Source: Stropharia rugosoannulata
Taxonomy: Eukaryota > Basidiomycota > Agaricomycetes > Agaricales > Strophariaceae
DNA: 64,000 nucleotides
Direction of reading: 5' to 3'
Assembly: GCA_028532985.1 (NCBI GenBank)
Contig: JANCIK010000012.1
Span: 2,542,001 to 2,606,000 of the forward strand
Shown piece after piece: positions 48,735 through 60,789 of this stretch (positions are counted from its first letter, which is position 1; each line of letters starts with the position of its first letter). The notes beneath the pieces are model-generated. The model was not told the DNA's origin, made no database searches, and was given only the letters and a program-made list of their open reading frames with translations. The position numbers and the translations under genes were made by a program.

Positions 48735-51700
48735 AATACATACCACCTAGCTTTGGGCAAGAAAAGTAGGCGGAGCGTGATGGTATTAGCAGTGCTGACA
48801 CCAACAGTCCGGTCCACTGTCCCTTCACTCTGTCCTACTGCCCACCTATCTCAGTCCTTTCTGATACACGTTTTAGTGCACTATTCAGCCGCTGACCTCC
48901 TTCCCGGCCTCTGCGCAACACCCACGCATCGGGATTGTGTCCCGTTCAGCCTATCGCCTAGACGTATACATTATCCTTGACTTCGAAACAAGATGTGATT
49001 TCTTCCCCTGATGCATGCACACCCTTCTTTTTACTGCTCGTGTCCACCTTGTACCGTTATCTTATTTTCCTTCCTCAAGGTTTTCCCAAAATTCAATCCC
49101 CTTCCCCGTGCTTTCTCCTGCGCCCACCGCGTTCTTGATTGTGTATAAAATCCTCAGTTAAAAACCCTCCGACGTTAGCTCAGGTAGTGCAGTCACTTTT
49201 AGTTGGCTCCAAGTTAGCTCTATGTCATCCGTGTCGTAGTTGATAGTCGTGGTTAATACAGTATACATTTTGTGTTACCTCCCTTGCATGAGGACGAAAT
49301 ACGCCAGGCCACGTGGTTATATTGCTTCTACTTTATTCTCGACAATTCACAGGTCGGCCATGCCTGCAGGTCAGGATTACAGGTTCTTTTATTTTATACT
49401 CATCATATCATCATCAATATCCCGTTCTTTCGTCTATCCAACACATCTTAACCTTTACGTATATACAGTAAATAGTGTTTATATGTACACTTGTTACAGC
49501 TGGTGCGTACGGGGGCTACTTAGTAATATTATACCTCACTCTGCGCATCCTGCAGCTCAGTGAAACGGGCGTAGACAGTGAACTGACTTTGAATCTCGCA
49601 CCCTCGGGGCGTCATCAAGCACGCTGATATGGCAAGACACAAGTAGAACAGATTTACTAAGCCATGTCGCTCTCACCTGCCGAGTATTCACGAGCGCGGT
49701 GCAGCGGGCACATCCACGTTTGGTTAGCTTACGAGCTTGCTTTGTCTAAAGCTCCGCCCATTGCGCTCCAGTGGTATGGCATAAGTAAGATATGTAGTTA
49801 CTAGCAAAGGCAAGTCAGTTATCACTGGTCTCGGCCATTGGAGTTCACATTAACTTTCTTTATGTGTCCAAACAGAGTGCAGATTCTGGATCGCCCTCAT
49901 GCTGAGGGACAGTGTACCTGACCAAAGGCACGATGATGATATCTAAGAATAAGTTAGGTCCTCATTTCGCCGCTAATTTTTTATACTTACAGTTAAATCA
50001 TAAGCCTTCGCATGTCGCACGTGCTTTGATGTGTAAGCTAGTACGGGGCCCAGGTGCATGAGTCATTGCGTATGCTACCATGTGCGGCGGACGGGCTAAT
50101 GATTTCATCTTCATACGGACAGGATGTGAGATTTAGGCCCTCTTCGCTGCGCAGGGGTCTATCGCTCTACCGTAAACGAAAGCGCAGGCGCATAAACGCG
50201 TCTTGACAAGTGCTACTAGAATTGCATACTGTAAATCTGAGGCATGTCCGAATCAAGCATGTCATTAGACTGACTTTGTACGAATGGTTGTAACAAAGTG
50301 GGAGGTGCACTACCGTCCAGGGTGTGTGGCATATGTAGAGTAAACTCGCAGACGGGTGGAGCATGCAGCCATACGGTGCCAGACATGCAGCCCGATCGAT
50401 ATTTACGTCACCCAGTAGCTCTGTACACGACAACAATTCTCTGTAGACAAGGCCGTCAATTCATTCATATCAGTACATCGTCGTAGTTCACTCACATCGA
50501 AAAGGCATCTCAGAAAAGGGACCACGCCCGAGCTGAGCTATTTATAGGCCGGGTCGTACTACGCCGCACCAATCGAAGTCGGCGAGTCAGATTTCCATCG
50601 AGATTGCCTATTTGCCGTGCACAAACTTCTGTGATACTGCTCACATTTCAATCCCGCACCCAGCTCTTCCATGTAACAGCACTCAATTTCAACAAACCAT
50701 ACCAGCTACAGTGCAATGATAGAACTCTAGCGCATGTAGTGACGCGGAATCTCTGCGAAATTGTCACAGTTGGCAAGTAGTCTATTAGTTGAAGTCAACA
50801 AAATGCTCGCCTTGTCACTACTCTTCCGCCCCCGTCATGTTTCGCGCAATGTCGTCCGGTTCAAATTTCCAAACATTGATGGATGATTCTACCTGTTTAT
50901 GAGACCTTGACAGAGGTAATCAAAGCGTGGGGCGGTATGAGTGCGTTAAGTTATCCCATTTCGACTGCTCGATCGATGTCTGTGTTATAGTTTATTGCTA
51001 TGTCCACTACCTTTGGTACTATATAGACGGATAGACGATCTAATTGAGGGAGATGTATCGTACGTGCAAGTTACTATGTGCAGTAAGCCGTTCGAAACGT
51101 TGCCGGTGGTGAAGAACATTTTCCATTCCTACTGATTCAGACACTTCCTACGCTCTGCCCCACCCTTTCTTAGGAGCGCATGCGATCATACCTGGGCGAA
51201 GACAGACAGGAACGCGCAGAACAGCGTGGGGTGGTGCGATACATGGTCCGTGATACAGCGCGAATCAAAAACAGGTGCGGGGGATGGTGCAGTTGACAAG
51301 GACAAGCGGATTAATGCGGAACCAGGCGCCGCGTCGGGGCTGGACAAAGAACGATGCAGGCGGCGTAAGGCAGCCGGGGGGAAGCAAGACGCGGCTGACC
51401 AAAAGCAAAGGAAATTCCACAGAGAGGCGGGGAAGGTAGACGTTCCTGAAAGTCGGGACAAACTAAGGTTCCCTGGCCCACAGTTTTCGTACATTCCGCG
51501 GGTTTCGTACATTTCGCGACCAGGAACGGCCTGAGGTGCTCTATGTTACTCCTGTGAACAGACCAAGAGGTTGGGGTGGTATGCTATCGGTCCCGTACGG
51601 GCAGAGCTAAAGTGTTGAATGTTGAGTTTAAAGGAGAGAGGGTAAAGACGGTCGAGGTCGGGACGGTCGAGTGACTATGTTCTGCTGTGAATAAGACGCA

Positions 51701-52195
51701 GCGGGCTTAAGGCGACAATGACCACATAAAAAAGAGTGCGATGAGTGTATCGCAGTAACCCTCTTCCCAACCTCTGCTTCTGTACTTGCCGTCGTAGAAA
51801 CGGAGGGATGGTTGTGACACTAGGTGTATACGGGGGTGGAGTGCGGACGAGTCAAGTGATAGGGTGCACCTCGGCAGCTGATCCAGACGTGACTCCTTCC
51901 GTCCTCTTGTACAGTCGTACTAAACAGTACCGTCAGGTGCTCGGGATTACTCGCAGGGAAAACCAGAGGGGAACGGCAACACAATAATCACTTCTAGAAC
52001 TGAAGTCGGAGAATATTCAGTTCCAGGGGGAGTGAGTAAACGTGAAGATCGATGGTGGTACAATGATGACGTTGCGTTGAGCATAGGGAAGGAAGAATAT
52101 GTGCACCTGTTGTCGGGATCCGGTAAGGATGTTGTATTGAGCGCACACGAGAAGAAGGGACAATGCGGCATGGCCGCGTACGAATGAGTCCTAGG
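48735..52195. other. Long gene-free stretch
   Basis: I see no supported gene. Fragments at 49490-49700 and 50040-50160 echo 32760-33060 and 30430-30545. The frame 51226-51534 (102 residues, rich in Lys, Arg and Gly) and 48753-48980 have no family signature. AT-rich and CT-rich tracts alternate. Confidence 0.4.
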
Positions 52196-53070
52196 CACGC
52201 TCCACTATGAGCTTGATAGCTCATGCGTCATAGATTGTGTCCCTGACTGTAACTTCCTGCCTGCCTAATGTTCGTGTCTCTGACACTGTGACGCGCCTCG
52301 GAACAATAAAATGCGCCTGGACAGGTGTATAGCCACCAATGAATAACGAACGGGTAAAAACGAAGACTGTCGCGGGGTGCATGTGCGCCTGAGTGCGGAA
52401 GAATCTAGGGCTGAGGTGAGACTCGGCAGTCAATGCATAGGTTACTGCGGCACTTTCGGGTACTCACTGCTCGTAGGGGGCCAGGGTGGTGCAGCATAGC
52501 AACGGCCATTGCCAAAGCTGAAGGCGGCGAACGAGTTGGGCAGGGGGATGGTGAAATTCAATTGCGCTGAGAATCGATGTGAGGGTGAGCACAGGAAAGG
52601 AAGGAGCAGTGGATGAAGCTGTCTTCAGCCCACGCCCGCTACGCAAGCACAGTACGGGCTCTTAATCTCCTCAGGGAGTGGAAATGGCCTAGTTGATGCT
52701 GGTGCAGGGCGTTCGGGCAGCTTGGGGATGTCTTAGGGTGCGGAGAGGCTGCCTTGGGTCCGATGAGGTCCTGAATGAAGGCCTACGGGTGGTGGGCCCT
52801 GATTCGCAGACAGCAGAAGGTGGCAAGAGATTGCTGTACTAAAGTCAGCTGCGATGATGCCTGAGGGAGCGCAGCATAACGTACTAGGAAAAGCGTTGGA
52901 GATCCGCTCGAGTTGACATCCATACGTAGTCCGGAGGTCCGGGAAGGGCTGTGGGCTATCGTCTGCGGACAGTGGGCAGTGTAATGGAAGCACTGAATGG
53001 ACTACATGCGTAAGAGGTGGTAATGGCGATCTGTGCAGCAGCTCCGTCCGAGGCAATTCGTCCAAGCATG
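52196..53070 (-). repeat. R2 repeat, long copy in inverted direction
   Basis: The closest partner of 20165-21130 (reversed) and of 34085-34870 and 46480-46905 (same direction). Shared boxes include GAGGTCCTGAATGAAGGCCTACGGGTG (near 52765), GATTGCTGTACTAAAGTCAGCTGC (52835) and CAGCAGCTCCGTCCGAGGCAATTCG (53036). Similarity fades near the GTCGCTCTTGAC box at 53090, where other copies enter the TPR-CHAT upstream block. Confidence 0.55.
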
Positions 53071-53893
53071 CAAGATAAGATAAGCTAGTGTCGCTCTTGA
53101 CAAAAAGGGAGTGCAATGCAAACAGGGAAAGGAACCGGATAAACGTGTGACCGTTTATACGGGTGTTGCGTAGGCGTCTCGGGCAAAGGGAGGATTCGGC
53201 GGCACATGCGTCTGCGGGCGAGTCAACGCAGGGGGTGCGTGGCGAGCGTGCCGAGGGGAAGCCGAATTCTCACGGTGACTTTGCGAGCAGGAAAGAGCTG
53301 CAAAAGCAAGTCATTGACCGAGACATCCTGAGCGCCTGGATCAAAGCGCTTGCGGCAAAGGAGCCGAACCAAGCTGCTGAGCCACCCAGAGCGAAGCTCA
53401 CCCGGCAGTTTGGGAGGCGTGCTTTGAACGGCCGTCGCCCAAAACTGGCGACCCGCCCAGAGCGAGCGCTGGGCTACTATGAGCTCAAGTATGAGTAAAC
53501 AGGAATAAATATATATTTGTAAATAAATGATCAAATAGACATGGCCTCCAGAGTTGAAGGGGAAATTTTTACATGCTCACGGAATTGCTCAAATAACATA
53601 GCCAAGTCACGAAGGTGGTTAGAATTGTATGCTTTTGATGTGCAACGAGGGTGTATTCTCGTCGTAGAGAGGCACGAGCGGAGAATAGAATTGTGTCTTT
53701 GCGTGAGCGTGGTGTGACATGCGTGACTCGCTTCCTTTCGAGCTCACAACCACCACGCGCGACGAGCGGCAGCTGTCAGCCTCGCAAAGACGGCTCTCGT
53801 AATCTACGCGTAGATTCCTTTTTCTCAAAGACCTCGTAAAGCCAATATCATTCAGTACCTTCATAACCAATGGCGGAAAGAATTGAGCAGAAC

Positions 53894-56431
53894 CATCAGC
53901 AAATCTGATCATTTTCTCATAGCGTGTCATAATAATAGCACTTGATGTCATAGTGTCACATAATACTTAGGCTAAGCTCATAATAGCTCATAGTATCATA
54001 ACACTATATAGTAAAGTATACTAGTTATATAGTATGTTATATTACTTCATAATTCATAAAAATCCTTAGGCTTAGCACTATTGAATTTAGTATACCAGTA
54101 GAGCAACAATAGAGTCAATCTGATACAGGTGGAAGGGTGTTTATCTGAGCTTTGAAAGTTGTGCAATTCAGTATCCATATAATTAAGCATTACAATGCCA
54201 AAATTTCTAGATTATTGGTTGAAAATTGACTGAGATACAGGGAAAATACTGTCATTGTACCTTAGTGGTGAATTGACTTAGAGTCGACTGCTCCGGAATT
54301 ATCACGTGACTTGTCAAAGCTCGCAAATCCTAAGTCCCCTTCGGACTTCACTTGCACTTCACTCTCATGTTCCCCAACCCCCTCCCTCAGCTTTACTTGT
54401 ATGCTTAGGCTCCACTCTACTCAGGCATTACTTTGTGGATGCTACCTTGTTAGATCATGAATAGGGCTTGGCTTTATGTCAGGAGGGCAAATGTGGATAG
54501 AATGAGTGTATACTCCTATAGAGATCGCTTCATATCATTGAAACTATTTACCGCATTATCAAACGGTTTCTTCGTACGTCTTCAGCTCATTTATACGTTT
54601 CTAACGCACCCAACAACGTCCCAAATAGACCTGTATTCAATCCGCAAACTGATCATCTTTTTGCGACCCCTATTGGAACATTTCACCACTTTCTATCTTG
54701 TCTGTTTCCTCCGAGCCCTCGGTCACCGCATATTCATATTGTGGGCAATTATGCGGTTCTAACGAGCTCAAGACCGATGGATTTGGTCGGCTGGAAGGCG
54801 AGAACCGGCTATGTTGCCCTCCTTACCCCAATTTCCGATGTTTTATCAATTCTAAAGGTATGTGTTGGGTTTATTGTGTCGTTCTTTTCACATATGAGCT
54901 CCTGGGCATTAGGAGATTCCATCGAGCCCTTAAACGTTCGACTCTGACGCCTGGAAGCCGTCCAACCATGATGTGCTCCTCCTGCCCCTGGACTGCCTCT
55001 GCTTGAAAGTGCCATAACTCCGGACACTGGCCACCTCTATCCTCAATTCCTTTTGAACCTTTAAGACCTATTTATTCCTCTGCTAACCGTCTGCAAGATC
55101 ACTGTAATTCATCCTGTACTTGTTATGTACCATCTTATAGATATCAAGTGCCCCTAGGACGCATTTTCCCTCATATATTCGTCAATACTCGGCCAAACAG
55201 TATGATTTTTACATTTCCTGATTCTTCTTATTAATACCTATCCAACAGTACCATTCATTGCGCGATTTGACGAGTTTAAGGGTGATCTTAATCTGGGTGT
55301 TCTCCTTCCCCTAGGTGTGACAAATTAATTCATAGGTGCGGTTCTAGTTGTCCTGAGCACTTCAAACTTTGGGAAATCCTACTTAACGTTATTAGCTACC
55401 TGCCCCGGCAACGGCTTGATTTATGGAGCAACGAAGCGTCCTCCATCTCAAGTTATTGGTCAACTTCGGAGTTCTGATGTATTTCAGTGATTCTGACATA
55501 GGTTTGTCTCGCATCTTTTCAATTCTTGGAATGCTGAATTCACCTTGATTGTAGCTTTCCAATGAGCCCTCAAACGCTCCATATTGCTGCTTGAAATCCA
55601 AAAAACCTCCATGTGGTCCTCCTCCCCCTTCCCCCTCTAGGTAAAGTACTTCATATCTTGGGTTCCTGTTCGTATTTTTGCCTGATTTTTTTTGGAGTCT
55701 TCTACTACAGATAGTAATAAACTAATCGTCCAGTTTGCGGCGTCTGATACGCCCTCAATATCCGACCTCCCTGATGACAATATAACTGCTGTTGAAGACT
55801 TGAATATCATCTCCCCCCTTCAGTTTTCAACAGAAACTTTCGTAACTTTGCATGCTTATGCACCCTTTAATTGGTCTTTGAACGCGTCCCTCACACAAAT
55901 TTTGGGATTTCTGGATGCCTGTGAGTAGTCATGTCCTCCTCCATCTCTTTGTCGTGGACTAATTTGGCTCTAAGTCCGGAACGACTCCTGCAATTGCCTC
56001 GCGGTTTTTTGGAGTGTCTTCGCGTCAATTCAAGCTTTCTAACAAGCCCTTAAACGCGTCATTCAGAGCAGATTTTCCATCTTCCTAAGTGTCCTATCAT
56101 TAAGTACTTTCTTGATTACTCAACTAGTATGTATCCTGTATTAGTTTGGTAGTATGTCATATACATTATGTTCTCTGATATGAAAACAAATGAGGACTAC
56201 TTGCTCTAATCAGCCATGGCAAGTACTCCTATTATGCTTGCATTATATAGAATATAGCCTAATGTATGTAGTACTACAGAGTGTTATACAATACTATGTA
56301 GAGTAGCCTGGATACTATATAGTGATGGGCCTATTCTATGGAGTATTAAATAGACAAGAACCCTTACTATGGTGCTATGGTGCTATATAATACTACATAA
56401 CAGTGTATAGTAAGGTCCAGATTTGCTGATG
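53894..56431. repeat. AT-rich 2.5-kb block bounded by a 14-bp inverted repeat
   Basis: CATCAGCAAATCTG at 53894-53907 recurs as its complement at 56418-56431. Just inside both copies the DNA is packed with ATAGTAT/CTATATAG-type palindromes (53930-54075 and 56140-56410). Within the block a loose unit containing GAGCCCTTAAACG (or CTCAAACG) recurs near 54930, 55565 and 56045 after a CTCCT-rich tract. No gene is supported. The right boundary lies exactly where the tyrosine recombinase frame to its right stops, so this may be an insertion, or part of the DIRS element's own complex 3' end. Confidence 0.5.
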
Positions 56432-57095
56432 CAGAGAGCCAATTTGCGATTGTGCTATAAGGGTGTTTGCCGCGGCATTCAGATATGAAGGCAACCACTA
56501 ACCCGAAGCTAGCGGGCATACGGTCCTCTTCGTTGATCTTTAATTTGTCGCAAAATTGGGTCCAACGCAAAGGACCCGTGGCATAAGTACCTTTTGAATT
56601 GGGGGCCAAAGTGGAGCGTACTGTCATCAGTATGGGTTCAATAAGTTGCTCAGGGACCGCATCCCGCAATCCAGCCTTTTGACGGATGCCGAAAGGTGTG
56701 TCCCAGGAAAAAATGCGGTCTTGTGCCGCGACGTGGGGTCTTAGAGGGTTGGGCTCAATCTCGCAACCAGCTTTGGGTTTACGTGCGCAAATTTGTCTGC
56801 CCGGGCCTCGTGGGAATGATACAATGCTTGTATGTGTCGTTCCAGAATGTTGCTGGCTGGGAGGTATGTATGAAGAGGGGGGTCCAACATCTGCTTTCTT
56901 GTGTGTGGCGTGACTAGACTGTGGTGCGCGAGAAAGATGTTTATTTGGGTGTAAGGCTTTGCTACTGTAAGGAAAGGTAGATACGGTGGGGGAAAGTTCA
57001 GCATAATTGGAAGTACGACGTGGGGCAAAGGGGTCAGGGAATGGTGAGATGCTAGACATAAGCGATGCAATTGCGTAGTTCGAAAGGTAAGACAA
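56367..57095 (-). pseudogene. DIRS tyrosine recombinase, N-terminal part only
   Basis: Residues about 150-225 (PEQLIEPILMTVRSTLAPNS, then KGTYATGPLRWTQFCDKLKI, then ASFGLVVAFISECRG...TIANWLSA) match the helical core-binding domain of fungal DIRS and related tyrosine recombinases. Before it lies a poorly conserved Ser/Pro-rich region. The frame runs into AT-rich DNA after the Trp-Leu-Ser and ends at 56367, so the catalytic Arg-His-Arg-Tyr domain is absent. Residues beyond about 225 belong to the neighbouring block. No missing part was found to the left in a form I can recognise. Confidence 0.7.
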
Positions 57096-59223
57096 AGGAG
57101 GGGAAGTACTTATTCTCTGCGGGACCTAGTATACCTCGTGAAATGGGATCCGCAGGATTCTCGGCAGAAGGTATGTATTTGAATTCTGGAGTGATGAATA
57201 GAGGGAGTAAGACGGAGTACGTACGGCCTATAGAAGCATTGATATAGAAGTTGCGGCTACGACCTTTGTCCATGGACCCGATGGTGCCATTGTTGTCAGA
57301 GTGTATGAGGATGCGGGTGTCGCGCATGTTCAATTCTTCTAGAATGTAGGCGAGGAGCTCTACGGCCACTGTCTCTAACCAGCATATGTCACGGCCCCAG
57401 ACCTTCCATCCTTCGAGGAGGCGGAAAGCTGACCAACGACCGTCAAATAAGATGCCTATGCCCCACGAAGTGGAGGCATCAACGTATAAACCTATGTCTC
57501 GAGTGACGGTGCGTGGATGGAGGTGACGCATAACAGAGGGGCCAGATAAAGTATTACGCCACCATATGAGGTCCTCGATAACATTGTCTGGAGTGTGATG
57601 TGCTACATATTCTTTATCGGCTGGGAAGCCTGAAGCAAAGTTGGACAGGGATGCGAGATGAGAGCGGCCGTCCATGTGGACAAAGGAAATGTGGCATAGA
57701 GAGCCATGGATGCGCTGTACGTCAATAAGCTGGCATGGGTTCTTTGTGAATCTGTCGAGAAACTGTTGGACCCGTCCTAGGAATTTATTTCGTTTCTCGA
57801 GGGGAAGGGAGACTGTTTTTTCTGGTAGGTTCCATTCAAAGCCAATGAATTTCGTGATGAATACAAAGGTCTCGTCGCCCTTCTCTTCATGCCAAGGTAT
57901 GTCAAGAGGGGTAATACGGCGAAGAGCCTCTTGTCGATCGTACTCATAACGGAAAGGGCCTTCGATGAAGGTACCTGTGGGGGAAGGGTAACGGAATATA
58001 TCGATGTCGTCTTCGTACTTGCAGATAGGGCCAACTTTTTCAGCACGCCAGATGTCCATGGCACAATTGGCTATCATGCCTGCGTTGCTACTTGCGCAAG
58101 AGACGCCGAAAGGATGTGCGTGGTCGATGTAGAAGTCGCCAGGCGAGCCCTGGACTACCAGCCACGGCTTATGGTCTGGACGTACTGGACAAGTGCGGTG
58201 GAACTTAGCTATGTCAAGAGTACAGGCCTGTGTCCCGGGTGGGGCGTGCGCAACCTGAGTGAAGGTATGTTAACCTCAAGAATAAAGGAAAGTGTGCCAA
58301 AGGCGAGGAAGAGAGGCCTGAGAAGGCAAGATGAACGTAGGGCCCCGAGGGCAATGGGTATGGGTACATGCCGACGTGGCAAGGAACACGAATGGTTCGG
58401 AGGCAGTAACGCAAGGTACACGTCTCGAAGAGGTCGGCCCCCATGGCTCGTACCCTCAGAAGCCCTCATGGCAGTATGAAGAAGAGCCGAATGGCCAGAA
58501 GAGTGTACTCACGATGTCAGCTACCACTGAAGCTGTGTCTAAATGGGTAGGAAAGTATCTCTTCGAGATATGAGAATTAACTGATGGGCCCTCCTTCGAG
58601 TCCTTCGATAGATTACGGCAAACTCTGACCTTGTCGGGGAGAGGCTCTGGCTGCGCTTGAGCGACGCCAACCAGGGGGGAAGAGATGAGTGGGCCCCGAA
58701 GTGTTTTTTCTATTTGATCTCGTGTATAAGGGCCCGACATTCGATTGGCGGCCACTTCTTTCCGAATGTAGACCATAATGTCGTCTTTAAAGTCAATGAA
58801 GGAGCGGCTGTTGGGAATGACGGAGGTCTTCGAAATTTCTGGCATTATGCCGAGAGGGAAGCCGTTTCTGAGGTTCTGAATGAGCAACGGGTACGAGTTT
58901 GATAAGTCATGTTTCTGCAATAAGGCCTCGAAGGCGTCTGTGTTATACGGGTGGATTATTCTATCGAATAGTTCTGGTTTGTCGTGCAAAGAGTGGTCGA
59001 AAGCAGGGCGAGGAACGATGGATGCAGCAAAGTCGGGGTAAGCAAGTGAAGGGGGCTTAACCGAAGACAGGAAGCCTTCAAAGGTTTGATGTACCAGTTG
59101 GTCGGGTCCTGCAAGCCCATGAGAAAGCGAAATGTCCGGGCTTGCCACAGAAGGAGCACACGTGGATGCGGTCGTCTCGATGGGAGCAGCCGGCTTTGTC
59201 GCCTCGGATGTTGAAGTTGACAC
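57052..59223 (-). CDS. DIRS reverse transcriptase-RNase H, with one intron
   Basis: Exons 59223-58513 and 58254-57052 give 637 residues. The 258-bp intron starts GTGAGT and ends ACTCAG. Without its removal a stop at 58456 ends the frame; with it the protein reads SVVADIVAHAPPGTQACTLD without a break, as expected of this family. The reverse transcriptase shows GQAQ-type entry motifs (DKVRVCRNLSKD), TLDIAKFHRTCPVRPDHKPW, GSPGDFYIDHAHPFGVSCAS and the catalytic KYEDDIDIF box. The RNase H domain has GLYVDASTSWGIGI, a central Glu (CWLETVAVELLA), HSDNNGTIGSMDKGRS and a final PADPISRG. All active-site acids are present. The first 150 residues overlap gag in another frame; translation may need a +1 shift or its own start. 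Confidence 0.82.
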
Positions 59224-60547
59224 ACACGTCTTTCCCTGATTTTGTGAGGATCCTTCTATCCGAGTCGACTTTGCATGCCAGAGGCGCGCCTCCTGCGAAC
59301 GTGGTTGGGAGCGAGTTGTCAGAGCAGTGCACGAAGACTGTATGCCCTGGTTCGGCGCATAAGATACAGATGTGGTTTTTGTTGTTGCCCTTTGCGCCTT
59401 CCCGAAAGGACTGGCCCGAAGAAGAGGAGGCGCGAGAATAATTGTTCTTCCCCTGACGCGATGAGAACGAGTTATTAATAGAACTGCCAGCGGATTTCGA
59501 CAAAGCCGCTATCCTCACGTCGAATTCTGTGTTAAACTCCAGGAGAGCTTTCTTGCGCGTGATGGCGTGGTCGTATCTGGCCTGATAATATGCTGCGTCG
59601 AACTCAATCCTTTCAGCATAAAAATTCTGGCGCAGTTCGAGTTCTTCGTGTTTCCAATATTCATAAGTGTCGACTTTATTGCGCAGTGTATGGAAGAACT
59701 TGAAATGTTGGCGCCAGAATTCTGCGTACGGTCCTGATGGGCCGTCCTCGTCAATCTGTGAGTGGAATTCATACGTCTGTCGAGCTGCGGATTCCCAATC
59801 ACTACAAGAAAGCGAGAGCTCGGGACAATTCAGGTGAGCGACCAGTTTCTCGACTTCGATAATGCTATGACCTTTTGCGACGCCATCAACCGAGCTAGAT
59901 TTCTTGGTGAGCACTTTGCCGCCTAAATTGGCACTGATGAATCTTATGTGCTTCGGCAAGAATAGTTCTAGGGGTAGGGGGACGCAAACTGCTGTCAGAA
60001 ACATCAGGTCAGGGAAGATGAAAGTCTCGAGTTCGCAGACAGTGCGTGGGGCAATGTCACGCCCACTGATCAAACGGCGTTTAGCAGCGGGCTTCTCAAT
60101 AGATCCTTGAAGTCCTCGTTTATAGTTGACAGCGGGTATGTCGAGTTTAGAGCGTTTAAGGCCGGCGATCCATTCAAGAACGGCGTAGCTCATAACGTCC
60201 TTATATTGGTCACGGACGCTGTCGTCCAACAAGACGGCGGCTTCCTCGTCTTCTATGGTGACAATGGACTCTTCATCAGAAACGGGCTCCTCGAGGTCAG
60301 CTCCGTTAATTTTCGCGTCGATCACTTTTTGGCGCCTAGCCAAGTTCCTGGTTTCGATCTCTTTGTTTAGTTTTAGCTTATGGAAGAGTGCGAGATCGCT
60401 TAAGAATTTTGAATGTTCAGTCGACTTATGGGTGCGGCCGAATTGGGGAGGGGCGAGGGAAAGGGCCCTTTCACCGCGGTTGGCATTCTCGTGATTGTCA
60501 ACATCGATAACAATATTCTCATCGATAACGTTTTCAATTTGAGCCAT
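59078..60547 (-). CDS. DIRS gag-like protein with zinc knuckles
   Basis: A single exon of 489 residues. The N-terminal third is charged (FLSDLALFHKLKLNKEIETRN, acidic VSDEESIVTIEDEEAAV). The middle (about residues 160-340) is helical and resembles the gag regions of fungal DIRS elements, with Trp/Phe-rich YAEFWRQHFKFFHTLRNKV. The C-terminal 110 residues hold two Cys-His boxes, CILCAEPGHTVFVHC and CSFCGKPGHFAFSWAC, with longer last spacing than the classic CCHC, plus a CVNFNIRGDKAGCSH box between. It should package the element's RNA. The frame is intact. The start is the first ATG after 250 bp of leader. Confidence 0.75.
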   Translation of the reverse strand: MAQIENVIDENIVIDVDNHENANRGERALSLAPPQFGRTHKSTEHSKFLSDLALFHKLKLNKEIETRNLARRQKVIDAKINGADLEEPVSDEESIVTIEDEEAAVLLDDSVRDQYKDVMSYAVLEWIAGLKRSKLDIPAVNYKRGLQGSIEKPAAKRRLISGRDIAPRTVCELETFIFPDLMFLTAVCVPLPLELFLPKHIRFISANLGGKVLTKKSSSVDGVAKGHSIIEVEKLVAHLNCPELSLSCSDWESAARQTYEFHSQIDEDGPSGPYAEFWRQHFKFFHTLRNKVDTYEYWKHEELELRQNFYAERIEFDAAYYQARYDHAITRKKALLEFNTEFDVRIAALSKSAGSSINNSFSSRQGKNNYSRASSSSGQSFREGAKGNNKNHICILCAEPGHTVFVHCSDNSLPTTFAGGAPLACKVDSDRRILTKSGKDVCVNFNIRGDKAGCSHRDDRIHVCSFCGKPGHFAFSWACRTRPTGTSNL

Positions 60548-60789
60548 GGAGAAAGAGACTCAAAAATTCACTTGAGCACGAGCGAGCGGTGAGAGATGGT
60601 GGCCAGGAAGACGAGGAATGAGGAAAGGGGTTCATCCTCGTCTTGCGCACCATACTCGAATTTTTGGCACCTTGACGTGGCGTGAATGGATCATTTATGA
60701 TCCTAGTCAACCCGCTCCCTTGACGCTTATCTTATCCGAAGATGAGAGCGTTGCTCTCATCACGGAATATGGCAAAAGGCAAGTAGTAG

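Noticed and set aside
53163..53498. 111-residue open frame (MLRRRLGQREDS...)
   Set aside because: Basic, Ala/Arg-rich composition, no family match I can name and no conserved neighbour or intron; left uncalled rather than listed as a gene.
53619..53951. Minus-strand open frame considered as the missing half of the DIRS recombinase
   Set aside because: It shows none of the Arg-His-x-x-Arg or Tyr boxes of tyrosine recombinases, so it does not supply the lost domain.
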